Notes: generated by a model from the letters alone, not told the origin. A stretch of 64,000 nt of DNA from Ardenticatena maritima (GCF_001306175.1 NZ_LGKN01000003.1:1044230-1108229), one strand, 5' to 3'. Shown: positions 8,230-17,346, counted from the first letter of the stretch. Made by a program: numbers and translations.

Positions 8230-8333
8230 GAAAGCATGTCAATCATACGCAGGCAAATGTGGCATAACGTTCTGTTGAACATCAACCACTTCACACCCAA
8301 ACAGGGCGAATCAACCACACAAGGGCATTCACC
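8230..8333. other. 104-bp gap inside the carotenoid operon
   Basis: No convincing promoter, terminator or small gene seen. It is the longest gap in the operon, so an internal promoter or RNA processing site is possible. A weak AAGGGC stands before the P450 start. Confidence 0.3.
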
Positions 8334-9650
8334 ATGACCACATCCACGACTTCGCGCCCCATCCCCACCGTCGCCGACCTCAGTCCGCGCGACGGTTTGC
8401 GGGCGTTGGCGCACCTTCGCCACGGGCTAAGTGGTATTTTGCCCATTCTGGAACACGTACACGCCCAATTGGGCGATATCTTTCAATTGACATTGCCGCA
8501 CTTTCGTCCGGTTGTTGTGGCATCGCCTGCACTCATCCGCGACATTCTGACCACACAACGCCATCAGTTTCTCTGGCGCCCAGAAGACGACCCAGTAATG
8601 CGCCTGCTGCGTCGCGGCATTCTGGTGACAGACGGCGCTGAACACGATTGCCTGCACGCCGTCATAGCGCCGAGCAGTCGCCGCAACCATTTCCTGCCGC
8701 GCGCTGACGCCATCATCGCCGCCACAGACCGCGCGCTTGACCGTTGGCCGTCGAAGGGGCGCATTCTCACATTGACAGAAATGCGCAAAATCGCGCTTCT
8801 GGTCTTCGAGGAGATCTATTTCAGCCACACCCTCTCGTGGGAAGAACTCAACACCCTCTGGACGCCCATCTTGCGGGCGTTGGCGTACATCGGGCCCGGT
8901 GTGTGGGTTGTGCGTGGGCGAGCGCCGAACCTGCCGCGCGCCATCCAACCACTTGAAGCGCATCTCTACGCCCTGATTGCTCGCCGCCGTGCCACCCCCT
9001 CTCCACCGGACGACCTGCTGACGCATCTCATCCAGCATCTCGATGATGACGACCTGGTGCGCGACCAGATGATGACAATGCTCATTGCCGGACACGATAC
9101 CAGCACCGCCCATCTCGCATGGACGTTGTGGTTGCTGGCACGCCATCCTGACTGGTTGGCCAAGGTCGTTGAAGACGTGCGCACCGTCCTGGGCACAGAG
9201 CCACCCACGCCGGAAAAAGCAAACGCGCTTGTGCGCCTCGACCAAACGAGCAAAGAAAGCATTCGCCTCTATCCGCCCATTCACGTCGGCAATCGCTTCA
9301 CCGCCGCCGATATCACTTTGGGAGCGTATCGCATTCCAGCAGGAACGCGCGTCATGGTAAGCATCTACCTCGTCCACCGACATCCCGCCATGTGGGAAGC
9401 GCCACACGTTTTCCAGCCAACACGCTGGCAATCTGACTTCCGCCCACAGCCTTTTACATACCTGCCCTTTGGCGGCGGCCCACGCAATTGCATTGGCGGG
9501 GCGTTCGCCATGCTTGAAACACGGCTCATCCTGGCGCGCATTCTGCAACGTTTCGACATTGAGCCAACACACCAGCATGTACGCCCACGCATGGGCGCTA
9601 CACTCGAACCACATCCCGATTTCTATCTCACCATACGGAGACGCGTATGA
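8334..9650 (+). CDS. Cytochrome P450, likely carotenoid ring hydroxylase
   Basis: 438 aa with all P450 landmarks: I-helix AGHDTST (252-258), K-helix ExxR in KESIRLYPP (Glu308, Arg311), and the haem loop FGGGPRNCIGG with axial Cys386. It has no N-terminal anchor and is therefore a soluble class needing separate ferredoxin or reductase partners, none of which are nearby. In Thermus, CYP175A1 sits in a comparable CarH/LitR-linked carotenoid cluster and hydroxylates beta-carotene to zeaxanthin. I infer the same job here because the next gene makes cyclic ends. The stop codon overlaps the cyclase start by 4 nt. Substrate assignment rests on context alone. Confidence 0.85.
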   Translation: MTTSTTSRPIPTVADLSPRDGLRALAHLRHGLSGILPILEHVHAQLGDIFQLTLPHFRPVVVASPALIRDILTTQRHQFLWRPEDDPVMRLLRRGILVTDGAEHDCLHAVIAPSSRRNHFLPRADAIIAATDRALDRWPSKGRILTLTEMRKIALLVFEEIYFSHTLSWEELNTLWTPILRALAYIGPGVWVVRGRAPNLPRAIQPLEAHLYALIARRRATPSPPDDLLTHLIQHLDDDDLVRDQMMTMLIAGHDTSTAHLAWTLWLLARHPDWLAKVVEDVRTVLGTEPPTPEKANALVRLDQTSKESIRLYPPIHVGNRFTAADITLGAYRIPAGTRVMVSIYLVHRHPAMWEAPHVFQPTRWQSDFRPQPFTYLPFGGGPRNCIGGAFAMLETRLILARILQRFDIEPTHQHVRPRMGATLEPHPDFYLTIRRRV

Positions 9651-10441
9651 CGTACTTTGGTTTTCTGCTTCGGTTTCTGATTCTGCCCATTCTCATCCTG
9701 TCCGCACTGCACTGGCGGGACATGCGCAAAGGGGTATCGCTCCCTCAATCGCTCAACGCTTTCTCGCCCTGGCGAGCATTGCTTGCGCTGATTCTCATTG
9801 CCGTCACCTACACCACACCGTGGGACAACTATCTGGTCGCTACACGTGTCTGGTGGTACGATCCCGCACTGGTGACCGGTATCACCATTGGGTATGTGCC
9901 CATTGAAGAATACACCTTTTTCGTTCTGCAAACCGTCCTGACAGGCTTGTGGGTTCTCTGGCTTGCACGGCGCATACCACACCCCAGCGCATGGCGCACA
10001 GCGCCACTCTGGCGATTGCTCCCGCTTGGTGTGTTGGGGGCGTTGTGGATACTCAGCGCGGCTTGGCTCATCCTCAACGTGCGCGAAGCGACCTACATGG
10101 CGCTTATTCTCGTTTGGGCGCTCCCTCCCATCATGCTCCAAGTCTGGTTCGGGGGCGATATTTTGCGCACGCACATTCGGCTGGTTGCGCTCGGCATTCT
10201 CCTGCCGACGTTCTTTCTCTGCGCCGCCGACGCCCTCGCCATCGCCATTGGCATCTGGGAAATCAGCCCTGAACAAACCTTTGGCATTCACCTGTGGGGC
10301 GGCTTGCCACTGGAAGAAGCCACCTTCTTCTTGCTGACAAACGTTCTCATCACGTTCGGTCTGGTATTAGCCATTGCAGACGCCTCTCAGGTTCGCTTGC
10401 GTGCAATAGCCAGACGCGCCAGGCTTCTTCAACACAGTTGA
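9647..10441 (+). CDS. Lycopene cyclase, fused heterodimer (CrtYcd) type
   Basis: Integral membrane cyclase that closes beta-type rings on lycopene. The 264-aa protein is an internal duplication of two three-helix units. The first carries PWDNYLVATRVWWYDP and GYVPIEEYTFFVLQT (about residues 65-105). The second carries the related GLPLEEATFFLLTN (about 225-240). The duplicated P(I/L)EE motif is the diagnostic feature of actinobacterial and archaeal CrtYc/CrtYd proteins and their fusions. The start overlaps the P450 stop (ATGA), so expression is probably coupled. Ring type (beta or epsilon) cannot be fixed from sequence. With the P450 it would lead to a hydroxylated cyclic carotenoid. Confidence 0.85.
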   Translation: MTYFGFLLRFLILPILILSALHWRDMRKGVSLPQSLNAFSPWRALLALILIAVTYTTPWDNYLVATRVWWYDPALVTGITIGYVPIEEYTFFVLQTVLTGLWVLWLARRIPHPSAWRTAPLWRLLPLGVLGALWILSAAWLILNVREATYMALILVWALPPIMLQVWFGGDILRTHIRLVALGILLPTFFLCAADALAIAIGIWEISPEQTFGIHLWGGLPLEEATFFLLTNVLITFGLVLAIADASQVRLRAIARRARLLQHS

Positions 10442-10464
10442 ATGTATCAAGAGACATGCACGTT

Positions 10465-11049
10465 ATGCGCCTGCTAGCCATCTCGTTCGCCTTTCTGCTC
10501 GGCAGCCTTCCCTTCGCCGTCTGGCTTGGGCGGCTGGCGGGAATTGACCCGCGCACTGTGGGGGACGGCAACCCCGGCGCAACCAATGCATGGAAAGCCG
10601 GCGGTCGGCGGCTGGGTGTTCTTGTGCTGGCGTTGGATGTTGCCAAAGCGTGGCTGCCCGTCTGGTTGGCGCGCACATACGGCGGCTGGGGCGGTCTTTC
10701 CCTGGTGGCAATCGCCCTCGCGCCAACACTTGGGCACGCCTTTTCGCCCTTCTTGCGTGGGCACGGCGGCAAAGGGTTAGCGACAATTTTCGGCGTCTGG
10801 GCTGGGCTGACGCCTTACGCCCTTGGCGCGCTGGCGCTCGGCATGGGTGTCACCATCGCACTGCTCGGCTGGCGCTTGCGCGACGGGTGGGCTGTTCAAA
10901 TGGGCTTGCTCACGCTAGCCGCGTTTGGACTTTGGCAACAATGGGAGACGGCGTTATGGGTGCTTCTCGGCATCCACGCCGCCTGGCTGGCATGGATGTA
11001 TCGCCACGACATGCGCGCTGGATTGCGGAAAGAGCCACGCCATGCATGA
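10465..11049 (+). CDS. PlsY-family acyl-phosphate acyltransferase
   Basis: About 194 aa, multi-pass membrane protein with PlsY motifs in order: GSLPFAVWLGRLAGID, GDGNPGATNAWKAGGRR (near residue 40) and GHAFSPFLRGHGGKGLAT (near 95). The family transfers acyl groups from acyl phosphate to glycerol 3-phosphate in phospholipid synthesis. Here the gene lies inside a carotenoid operon, between the cyclase and a glycosyltransferase whose start overlaps it by 8 nt. It may be a second PlsY recruited to acylate carotenoid glycosides, or simply the housekeeping enzyme. Start 10465 is preferred over 10456 because the AAGAGA site would be only 1 nt from the latter. No other plsY lies in the window. Confidence 0.8.
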   Translation: MRLLAISFAFLLGSLPFAVWLGRLAGIDPRTVGDGNPGATNAWKAGGRRLGVLVLALDVAKAWLPVWLARTYGGWGGLSLVAIALAPTLGHAFSPFLRGHGGKGLATIFGVWAGLTPYALGALALGMGVTIALLGWRLRDGWAVQMGLLTLAAFGLWQQWETALWVLLGIHAAWLAWMYRHDMRAGLRKEPRHA

Positions 11050-12232
11050 ATGGGGCGCCTTTCTCCTCTCGTGGTATGGGCAACAAGCGGGCATTCTCGC
11101 CTATTTGCTGCTCATTCTGGCAAACACCATTGCCAACGCGCTGACCCTGCGGCGGCTGGAAACAGCGTCTCCCCCGAAAAGCCTCCCATCGGTTGCGGTG
11201 CTTGTTCCGGCACGGAATGAAGCCGCCACAATCGAGCGATGTGTGCGCTCCCTACTGGCGCAAACATATCCAGACGCCCACATCTACGTGCTTGATGACA
11301 ATTCCACAGACGCCACGCCTGAGATTTTGCAGAACCTGGCACACGGGACAGAACGCCTCACCGTGCTGCGCGGCCAGACTTTGCCTCCCGGCTGGCTGGG
11401 AAAACCATGGGCGTGCTGGCAACTCGCACACGCCACCACTGCGGACGTACTGGTTTTCATTGACGCCGATACATGGCACGCGCCCACCATGCTCAGCCAT
11501 CTGGTCGCCGCTCTCATCGAAAGCCAGGCACACCTGCTCTCGGTCTTTCCGCGACAGGAAACGCGCACACTGGCCGAAAAATTGAGCGTGCCTCTGATTC
11601 CCTGGAGTCTGCTCACGCATTTTCCGCTGGCGGTGGCACAGCGGTTTCATTTCCCCATTGGTGCGGCGGCAATTGGGCAAGTGCTCACCATGCCGCGCGC
11701 CGCCTATGAACGTGTAGGCGGGCATGCGGTGGTGCGCCAAGAAGTCGCCGAAGATATGGCACTGGCGCGCCATGTCGCCCGCCTGGGCTTGCGCTGGGCA
11801 TTGTGGGACGGTACAGCCGTCGCTTCATGCCGCATGTATCGCTCAGCCCGCGACGTGTGGGAAGGCTTTGGCAAAAACCTGTTCGCCGCATTTGGTCGGC
11901 GGCTCAGCGTGTATCTCTTCATCTGGTTGTGGCTCACGCTGGTTTTCATTGGTCCTTGGGGCATGCTCGCCGCGGCATGGATATTTCACGCACCCCTCTC
12001 AACCACAATAGCGCTCACCAGCATTCTCATCGCGGCTTTGCTCTGGCTGATAACGGCGCGTCGGCTCCGATTGCACCCCTGCGTCGTCTGGCTCTTCCCC
12101 TTGATTCACATCACATCAACCCTAATTGCGTTCCACTCTCTCGGGCAAGCCATGACACGCCGCGCCACGTGGAAAAATCGCCCGGTCTATCCCCAACCAT
12201 CCCCCGCAGAAGAAACAAGCCATGACGCTTGA
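11042..12232 (+). CDS. Family 2 glycosyltransferase, probable carotenoid glycosyltransferase
   Basis: 396 aa. An N-terminal hydrophobic segment (about 10-30) precedes a GT-A domain: VAVLVPARNEAATIERCVRS, YVLDDNSTD, and the metal-binding VLVFIDADTW. The acceptor-side motif is EVAEDMALA. Three or so membrane helices follow near the C-terminus (YLFIWLWLTLVFIG, STTIALTSILIAALLWLI, VVWLFPLIHI). This arrangement resembles CrtQ-like enzymes that glycosylate carotenoid ends at the inner face of the membrane. Last gene of the operon. Together with the P450 and the PlsY-like protein it suggests a hydroxylated, glycosylated and possibly fatty-acylated carotenoid. Sugar and acceptor are unknown. Confidence 0.8.
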   Translation: MHEWGAFLLSWYGQQAGILAYLLLILANTIANALTLRRLETASPPKSLPSVAVLVPARNEAATIERCVRSLLAQTYPDAHIYVLDDNSTDATPEILQNLAHGTERLTVLRGQTLPPGWLGKPWACWQLAHATTADVLVFIDADTWHAPTMLSHLVAALIESQAHLLSVFPRQETRTLAEKLSVPLIPWSLLTHFPLAVAQRFHFPIGAAAIGQVLTMPRAAYERVGGHAVVRQEVAEDMALARHVARLGLRWALWDGTAVASCRMYRSARDVWEGFGKNLFAAFGRRLSVYLFIWLWLTLVFIGPWGMLAAAWIFHAPLSTTIALTSILIAALLWLITARRLRLHPCVVWLFPLIHITSTLIAFHSLGQAMTRRATWKNRPVYPQPSPAEETSHDA

Positions 12233-12373
12233 AACACACCTCGGATGAGACGCCGCATGCCCTTCGTCGAACAGCCCCCCATCGGGTTTCCTGAACGCTG
12301 TATGCTTGCATAAAATTGACAAACAACACAAGACGAAGACTATTTTTTCCAAAAACGACCGCCGAGGCATTTC

Positions 12374-13372
12374 ATGACATCTCAGGAAACCGCTCACCCG
12401 CTTGTAGCCCTGTTCATTGACTATGAAAACATCGTTCGCAGTGTGAATGAGCATATTGGCGCCCCCATCAACTGGCGCATTATCTACGACGCTGCACAAA
12501 CCTACGGACGCATCATCGTCCGCCGCGCCTATGCTGATTGGAGCAACTACACCCACGCCCAGCAAGATTTGCTGGCGTTGGGGTTTGACCTCGTGCATGT
12601 GGCGAGCTACCACGGCAAAAACGCCGCCGATATTCGCCTGGTGATTGACGCCGTTGACCTGGCGGCGCGTGGTGAAACCCCCTTCACCCACGCCATCATC
12701 GCATCGGGAGATAGCGACTTTACCGACCTGGCGCACTATCTGCGTCTGCGCGGCAAAACGGTTGTGGGGATTGGTGTACGTGCCACCAGTGCTTTGTTGC
12801 TCATCAGCGCGTGCGACACCTTCCACTACTACGATGATTTGCTGGAAAAGAAACCCACCGCCAACGGGACAGAAACCCTAAGCGAAAAGAAAAACGGCGT
12901 CGAAACGTATCTCAACGCCATCGCGCACAAAGTGCGCATGTCAGCGCACCCAGACCGCCCCAAGGCAATTCTGCTCTTCTACAAATTCGCTCAACAACAC
13001 CCCAACACCTCGCTGCTGGAACTGAGTCAGGCGTTCAAAACCTTTGCCAAAGAGCAACAATCGCCAATCTCACCGACCATTGCCAATGAAATCGTCCATC
13101 AATTGTTCCACACGTTTTGTTTTGAATTCGCGCCCCCCGAAAAAGAAGACCAACCCCTCTGGTCGCGGCGCGTCTCGTTCGCGCCGGGCATCAACAATGC
13201 GTCCGACCTGCTTCGCAAATGCGACCGAGGCCTGCTCGATTTGTTGATGAAAAGCATGCCAAACACGCCAATAGACCCACACCTCGCGGCGCAAATGCTT
13301 TACGGCTCGGCCGACAACCAGCGCATTGTGAACTATATCAAAACGATATTGGATGAACTCACTGCTTCCTGA
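12374..13372 (+). CDS. NYN/LabA-type PIN-like nuclease domain protein
   Basis: 332 aa. The N-terminal half is a NYN (PIN-fold) ribonuclease-like domain with conserved acids: LFIDYENI (Asp16, Glu18), a central DLAARGE region, and IIASGDSDFTDL (about residues 110-121), plus GKTVVGIG. Metal-binding acids appear intact, so RNA cleavage is plausible. The C-terminal half (from about 170) is helical and predicted to be a partner or nucleic-acid binding region; I cannot name it. It stands alone between the carotenoid operon and an aminopeptidase. Upstream, TTGACA at 12316-12321 has only a poor -10 (GACTAT, 16-bp spacing), so a promoter there is uncertain. Confidence 0.75.
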   Translation: MTSQETAHPLVALFIDYENIVRSVNEHIGAPINWRIIYDAAQTYGRIIVRRAYADWSNYTHAQQDLLALGFDLVHVASYHGKNAADIRLVIDAVDLAARGETPFTHAIIASGDSDFTDLAHYLRLRGKTVVGIGVRATSALLLISACDTFHYYDDLLEKKPTANGTETLSEKKNGVETYLNAIAHKVRMSAHPDRPKAILLFYKFAQQHPNTSLLELSQAFKTFAKEQQSPISPTIANEIVHQLFHTFCFEFAPPEKEDQPLWSRRVSFAPGINNASDLLRKCDRGLLDLLMKSMPNTPIDPHLAAQMLYGSADNQRIVNYIKTILDELTAS

Positions 13373-13477
13373 GGCACATTGCTTCTCACTTGGCAAAGAA
13401 AAACGTATCTTTCCCGCGCGCCGGGGTTTTCTTTGATAAAGAACAACCTGCGCAATGTGTGCTGAAGGAGGTGCCGC

Positions 13478-14455
13478 ATGCGTTCTCTTTCACCCGAAGA
13501 AAGCGCCCGACGCATCATTCGGGAATTGTTGGCTGTTCAACCCGGCGAACGTGTGATGATTATCTGCGATCGCGACAGCGAAATGGAGATGGCGCATGCG
13601 CTCGCGAACGAGGTTGACGCCCTTGGCGGCGAATATGTCATCTCCATCATGCCCAGCCGCTCATACAAACAAGCCAACGAACTCCCCGCCGCCATCGCCA
13701 AAAGCCTTGAAGAAGTTGATTGCATGATTGGCCTGACACGCGCAAGCGGTGCGCCCACCTACGCCCAAGCCGTCAAAGTGCTTTACAACGCGCGGCGCTT
13801 ACGCGCCATCTCGATGGTTATGCGCACCATGCAACATTTTACACGTGGGGGTGCCCTTGCGGATTACCGACAACTGCACGCCGAAGGTGTGCGGCTCGCG
13901 GCTATCTGGCAACAGGCGCGCACCATCCGCGTCACAACCCCCCTTGGCACAGATATCCGCGCCAACATCGGCAACGCGGCGCCCATCATTGAATGTGGAT
14001 TTGCTACCCAGCCCGGGCAAGAAGCCGCGTTCCCCGACGGAGAAGTCTCGCAAGGTCCCAATGAAGGCACAGCAGAAGGCGTCATCGTGGTAGATGGTCC
14101 CATTTGCCATGTCGGCATTCCCGATGAACCTGTGCGATTGACCGTAAAACAAGGGCGTGTAGTGACAATAGAAGGCGGCAAAGCCGCCGCTGAGTTGCGC
14201 CGTATTGTGGAAGAGGTTGAGAACGCCGATAACATTGCCGAATTTGGGATTGGACTCAACCCGAACAGTTTACACAACGGCGATTTTGAAGAAGAAAAGA
14301 AGGCGCGCGGGAACGTGCATATTGCTTTGGGCGATAACATCTTCTACGGGGGGCAAACCCAAAGCGCTGTTCACATGGACATGGTCCTGTATCGCCCCAC
14401 AGTCTGGCTGGATGAGACAATCGTCGTCCAGGATGGCGTGCTGACTTTTCTCTAA
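13478..14455 (+). CDS. M29/NicX-type metal-dependent aminopeptidase family protein
   Basis: 325 aa. The C-terminal half has the metal-ligand pattern of thermophilic aminopeptidases (family M29): Glu in FPDGEVSQGPNEGT, Glu in NGDFEEEKKARG, His in NVHIALGDN, and His/Asp in AVHMDMVLY. The N-terminal half contains RVMIICDRDSEMEMA. The same fold includes 2,5-dihydroxypyridine dioxygenase (NicX), and the length is closer to that branch than to the about 410-aa AmpS/AmpT peptidases, so peptidase activity is not certain. An excellent GAAGGAGG site precedes ATG 13478. No functional link to its neighbours is visible. Confidence 0.7.
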   Translation: MRSLSPEESARRIIRELLAVQPGERVMIICDRDSEMEMAHALANEVDALGGEYVISIMPSRSYKQANELPAAIAKSLEEVDCMIGLTRASGAPTYAQAVKVLYNARRLRAISMVMRTMQHFTRGGALADYRQLHAEGVRLAAIWQQARTIRVTTPLGTDIRANIGNAAPIIECGFATQPGQEAAFPDGEVSQGPNEGTAEGVIVVDGPICHVGIPDEPVRLTVKQGRVVTIEGGKAAAELRRIVEEVENADNIAEFGIGLNPNSLHNGDFEEEKKARGNVHIALGDNIFYGGQTQSAVHMDMVLYRPTVWLDETIVVQDGVLTFL

Positions 14456-14486
14456 GGGAACGCGGGGGCTTTTGGCTCCCGCCTCC

Positions 14487-15254
14487 CTACCAGTTGGGTT
14501 TGATCGCGCGCGTCGCGATAAACGTTGCCGTAAATGCTGATAACAAATCTTCAGCCGGGTCGTACCGGTCTTCAAAAAAGCCTGCCAACAGAAACCCCGC
14601 CTCCAATTGCCCGCCAATCTGGTCGTCCAACGTATGGCTCCACTCCAGCGGTCCACCTTCCGACTCAGGAGGCATGTACTGACGCGGCAAAGCATAACGC
14701 ACCACAAGACGCCCCTCGGCTTCGTCCGCTTCGTCAAACAAATAGCAAATGGGGTTTGTAAATCCAGCCAGCAACGCCCCGCCAGGGCGCAGGACGCGGT
14801 ACGCCTCACGCCATACGGGGCGAACATCGGGAACGAATGTGTTGGAAACGGGGTGTACAATCAGGTCAAATGTGTTATCAGCGAACATGTGCACATTCGC
14901 CATATCCCCCAACACGGTGCGAATGGTCAATCCCTCGCGTGCCGCCACCTCTTCATCACGCGCCAGTTGCGCCGGTGAGTTATCCAGCACGGTCACCTGC
15001 GCGCCAGCCGCAGCCAACAGCGGGGCTTGTTGCCCACCCCCAGAGGCGAGGCAAAGCACATGCACACCTTCCCACTCTGGCGGAAACCAACTGCGCGGCA
15101 CAAAACGCGAAGGGGTGAGTAAAATGCGCACATCCCCCCGGCGAGCCCGCGCCACCTCTTCCGCCGAGACGGGTATCGTCCACGGGTTGCCCTGCGCCAC
15201 TTCGCGATTCCAGGCCTCACGGTTATAGTGTAAGATATCACGTGGGGTCCCCAT
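14487..15254 (-). CDS. Class I SAM-dependent methyltransferase
   Basis: 255 aa, soluble. Motif I is [20 protein letters not shown] (about 68-87). It is followed by the acidic strand end VTVLDNS, then [11 protein letters not shown] and [12 protein letters not shown], which together define the Rossmann methyltransferase core. The C-terminal cap region with [18 protein letters not shown] is typical of small-molecule methyltransferases annotated only generally. Substrate unknown. GGAGAG precedes ATG 15254. It is convergent with the aminopeptidase and divergent from the GNAT gene, so it is its own transcription unit. Confidence 0.8.
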   Translation of the reverse strand: MGTPRDILHYNREAWNREVAQGNPWTIPVSAEEVARARRGDVRILLTPSRFVPRSWFPPEWEGVHVLCLASGGGQQAPLLAAAGAQVTVLDNSPAQLARDEEVAAREGLTIRTVLGDMANVHMFADNTFDLIVHPVSNTFVPDVRPVWREAYRVLRPGGALLAGFTNPICYLFDEADEAEGRLVVRYALPRQYMPPESEGGPLEWSHTLDDQIGGQLEAGFLLAGFFEDRYDPAEDLLSAFTATFIATRAIKPNW

Positions 15255-15329
15255 CTTTCTCTCCTTCGCCTTATTTGGTAAATCCCAACCCTACTCCATG
15301 CTGACGAAAACACCAAATGGAGAATTCTT

Positions 15330-15869
15330 ATGCACCTTGAAACAGCGCGCCTCATTCTGCGCGATTTTCAACCCGACGATTGGGAACTCGTGCTCGCATA
15401 TCGGCGCGACGCGCGCTATCAACGTTTCTACCCGGAAACCGAGCACACCCCCACCAGCGCGCAAGAGTTCGTTCGGCGGTGCATGAACGCGGCCGCCCAA
15501 CACCCACGCACAACGTATCAACTCGCCATCGAAACACGCCATCCACAGGGGCTTATTGGCACAATCGGCTTGCGTATTGCGCCCAACGCTCCCTGGCGCG
15601 CCGAAGTCGGGTGCGAACTCAACCCGCTTGTCTGGGGAAAAGGGTACGCCACAGAAGCCTTACGGGCACTCTGCACGTTTGCATTCACACGAACCACGCT
15701 GGAACGCCTTGAAGCCTCAACGTTGGCGGAAAATCAGGCCGCGGTTCATGTGTTGCAGCAGTGCGGCTTTCTCTGTGAAGGTCGCCACCGCCATACGAAT
15801 TTCTTTCGCGAGCGTTTTTGGGACCGCTTGACGTTCTCACGTCTCAGAAGTGACCTGGCTGGGGAATAA
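15330..15869 (+). CDS. GNAT N-acetyltransferase (RimJ/RimL type)
   Basis: 179 aa GNAT protein. It starts MHLETARLILRDFQPDDWE, the usual RimJ/RimL opening. The acetyl-CoA pyrophosphate loop region is LNPLVWGKGYATEAL (about 105-119), followed by ASTLAENQAAVHVLQQCGF, typical of the final strand and helix. These enzymes acetylate protein N-termini or small amines; the substrate is not predictable. GGAGAATTCTT precedes the ATG. The stop codon overlaps the A run of a terminator that serves the opposite strand. Confidence 0.82.
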   Translation: MHLETARLILRDFQPDDWELVLAYRRDARYQRFYPETEHTPTSAQEFVRRCMNAAAQHPRTTYQLAIETRHPQGLIGTIGLRIAPNAPWRAEVGCELNPLVWGKGYATEALRALCTFAFTRTTLERLEASTLAENQAAVHVLQQCGFLCEGRHRHTNFFRERFWDRLTFSRLRSDLAGE

Positions 15870-15895
15870 AAACAGCGCACCACTTGGGTGCGCTG
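15868..15895 (-). terminator. Intrinsic terminator of the KaiC-like operon
   Basis: Arms 15873-15881 and 15887-15895 (CAGCGCACC / GGTGCGCTG) with a 5-nt loop. The minus-strand transcript continues into U5 (A run 15868-15872). It follows the stop of the minus-strand gene at 15917. Confidence 0.8.
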
Positions 15896-15916
15896 GCGGT
15901 GGTATGCACATCTCGC

Positions 15917-16294
15917 TTATGGCGTTTCAGGTGCTTCGCGCAACAACGCCTGATACGCAAGTTTCGCCAATCCTCCCGCCACGTGTGTGCGATGAGAGTC
16001 TTCTTCCCCTTCACCTTGCAAACGCTCCAACACCGCATCCGTTGAGGCTTGGAGCATCAACCGCACAGCCTGCGTGCTCAGCCCCAAAAACGCCGCAATC
16101 TCATCAACGCTCTTATGCGCTTCTTCGCGCAACACCACAGCATACGCCGCTTCCATCAAACTCGGCAACCAGGTTAAACGTCGGTGCTCAATCAATCCGC
16201 GCGGGCCACCTACCAACTCAATCGCTTTGGTAAAGACCGCCCACGCGCGCGCATCAACATCACGTTCCGGTTGATTCGGTTGCACGACCACCAT
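15917..16294 (-). CDS. Small helical protein paired with a KaiC-like ATPase
   Basis: 125 aa, mostly helical, no membrane segment. Middle part LMEAAYAVVLREEAHKSVDEIAAFLGLSTQAVRLML (about 45-80) looks like a helix-turn-helix. Flanking helices end with HVAGGLAKLAYQALLRE. Archaeal genomes carry small regulatory-domain proteins next to KaiC-like ATPases, and this pair looks like that arrangement, but the match is from memory. The gene lies 31 bp downstream of the ATPase with a GAGGAGG site, so the two are co-expressed. I infer a partner or regulator of the ATPase; DNA binding is possible but untested. Confidence 0.6.
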   Translation of the reverse strand: MVVVQPNQPERDVDARAWAVFTKAIELVGGPRGLIEHRRLTWLPSLMEAAYAVVLREEAHKSVDEIAAFLGLSTQAVRLMLQASTDAVLERLQGEGEEDSHRTHVAGGLAKLAYQALLREAPETP

Positions 16295-16325
16295 AGCGTC
16301 CCTCCTCGTTCAAGATATCGCTCAT

Positions 16326-17195
16326 TCACCCCACAATCTCCTGCAACGGTGGGCCAATGCGCACCAACCCCTCCTCAGTAATCTCCAATACATGCGTGCG
16401 CGAATCGTGCCCGGCCAGCCGACACCCATCAATGCGGAACAAGCGCACCGTTTCGCCAATGGGCACGCCAAACTGGCGCGCCTGCGACGCCGTCAACACG
16501 GTCTGCTTTGCGAGAACAAGCGAGCCATCCAAAATATGCCCCACCGCGTAGCCCCCCGCGGCTTCGGCTGTCAGCGCATCATGCCCACTGCGTTTTTGCG
16601 AAACAAGCAACCCCGTTTGCCGCCATTTCTTCAAAAAGTTGAACACCGAGCGCACAATGTCGCGCGCCATCATTTCGCGGGACTCATACAAACCGGTAAT
16701 GGAGTCAATCACCACGGCTTCGGCGTGATAGGTGCGAATAGCATGCGCCAATGTGCTGAGCAACGTGGGCACATCTGTACGCAACACGGAGTACGTTGCT
16801 CCATCAACCAGCACGATATGCGATTCAACATCCCCAAAGGAGACCCCCATGGCCTGCGCACGTTGTTTCAAGCCCACCGCCACAAACGGCGCCGGGCTTT
16901 CCAGTGTGACAAACACCACCGACGTACCGCGCCGCGCCTGCTCAACAGCAAATTGTTCAACAAGCAAACTCTTGCCCGTATCAGAAACCCCCGTCACCTG
17001 CATCACGCTATACCGCGGAATCCCGCCCAACGAGCGCTTGACCGGCTTCCCGTCCTGCCACTCGGTGATGAAAAAGAGCGCATCCAGCCCTTCAACCCCC
17101 GTCGGGACCCCTTCCAGGCGCGGCGCGTGCTGCGCCACCTCCTTCAAAAGCCCCACACCTTCCAAAAACGGCGCTACTTCCTGATACGTGCTCAT
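16326..17195 (-). CDS. KaiC/RadA-like single-domain ATPase
   Basis: 289 aa RecA-fold ATPase of the KaiC-like group. It has a short N-terminal lead (VPTGVEGLDALFF) as in KaiC proteins, Walker A GVSDTGKS (69-76) and Walker B AVVIDSI (160-166). Between them lies VVFVTLESPAPFVA, similar to the KaiC stretch for the catalytic Glu region. It has one RecA domain, whereas the cyanobacterial clock protein has two, and no kaiA or kaiB is nearby, so a clock is not implied. Single-domain relatives in archaea and bacteria are linked to signalling or gene regulation. GGAGG precedes the ATG. Forms a two-gene unit with the following small protein. Confidence 0.78.
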   Translation of the reverse strand: MSTYQEVAPFLEGVGLLKEVAQHAPRLEGVPTGVEGLDALFFITEWQDGKPVKRSLGGIPRYSVMQVTGVSDTGKSLLVEQFAVEQARRGTSVVFVTLESPAPFVAVGLKQRAQAMGVSFGDVESHIVLVDGATYSVLRTDVPTLLSTLAHAIRTYHAEAVVIDSITGLYESREMMARDIVRSVFNFLKKWRQTGLLVSQKRSGHDALTAEAAGGYAVGHILDGSLVLAKQTVLTASQARQFGVPIGETVRLFRIDGCRLAGHDSRTHVLEITEEGLVRIGPPLQEIVG

Positions 17196-17346
17196 ACCGC
17201 CGCCTCCTCTCGCGTATTTCCTGCACGAACATACCCGCCCCTCGTTAGAATCGCATTAGTTTCCCCAGCGCGGCATTTGCCAATTTCGCGCCCCTCGCGC
17301 ATCATCAACCCGCACCGAAGCAATCTCTCGATGAGGAGGAAGACGC
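17196..17346. other. Divergent intergenic region between KaiC-like unit and thiolase
   Basis: 151 bp that must hold both promoters. No box close to consensus was found on either strand. GATGAGGAGGAAGACGC before 17347 is a strong ribosome site for the thiolase. Confidence 0.35.

Noticed and set aside
16326..17195. Circadian clock kaiC
   Set aside because: Only one RecA domain and no kaiA or kaiB nearby; it belongs to the wider KaiC-like ATPase group.
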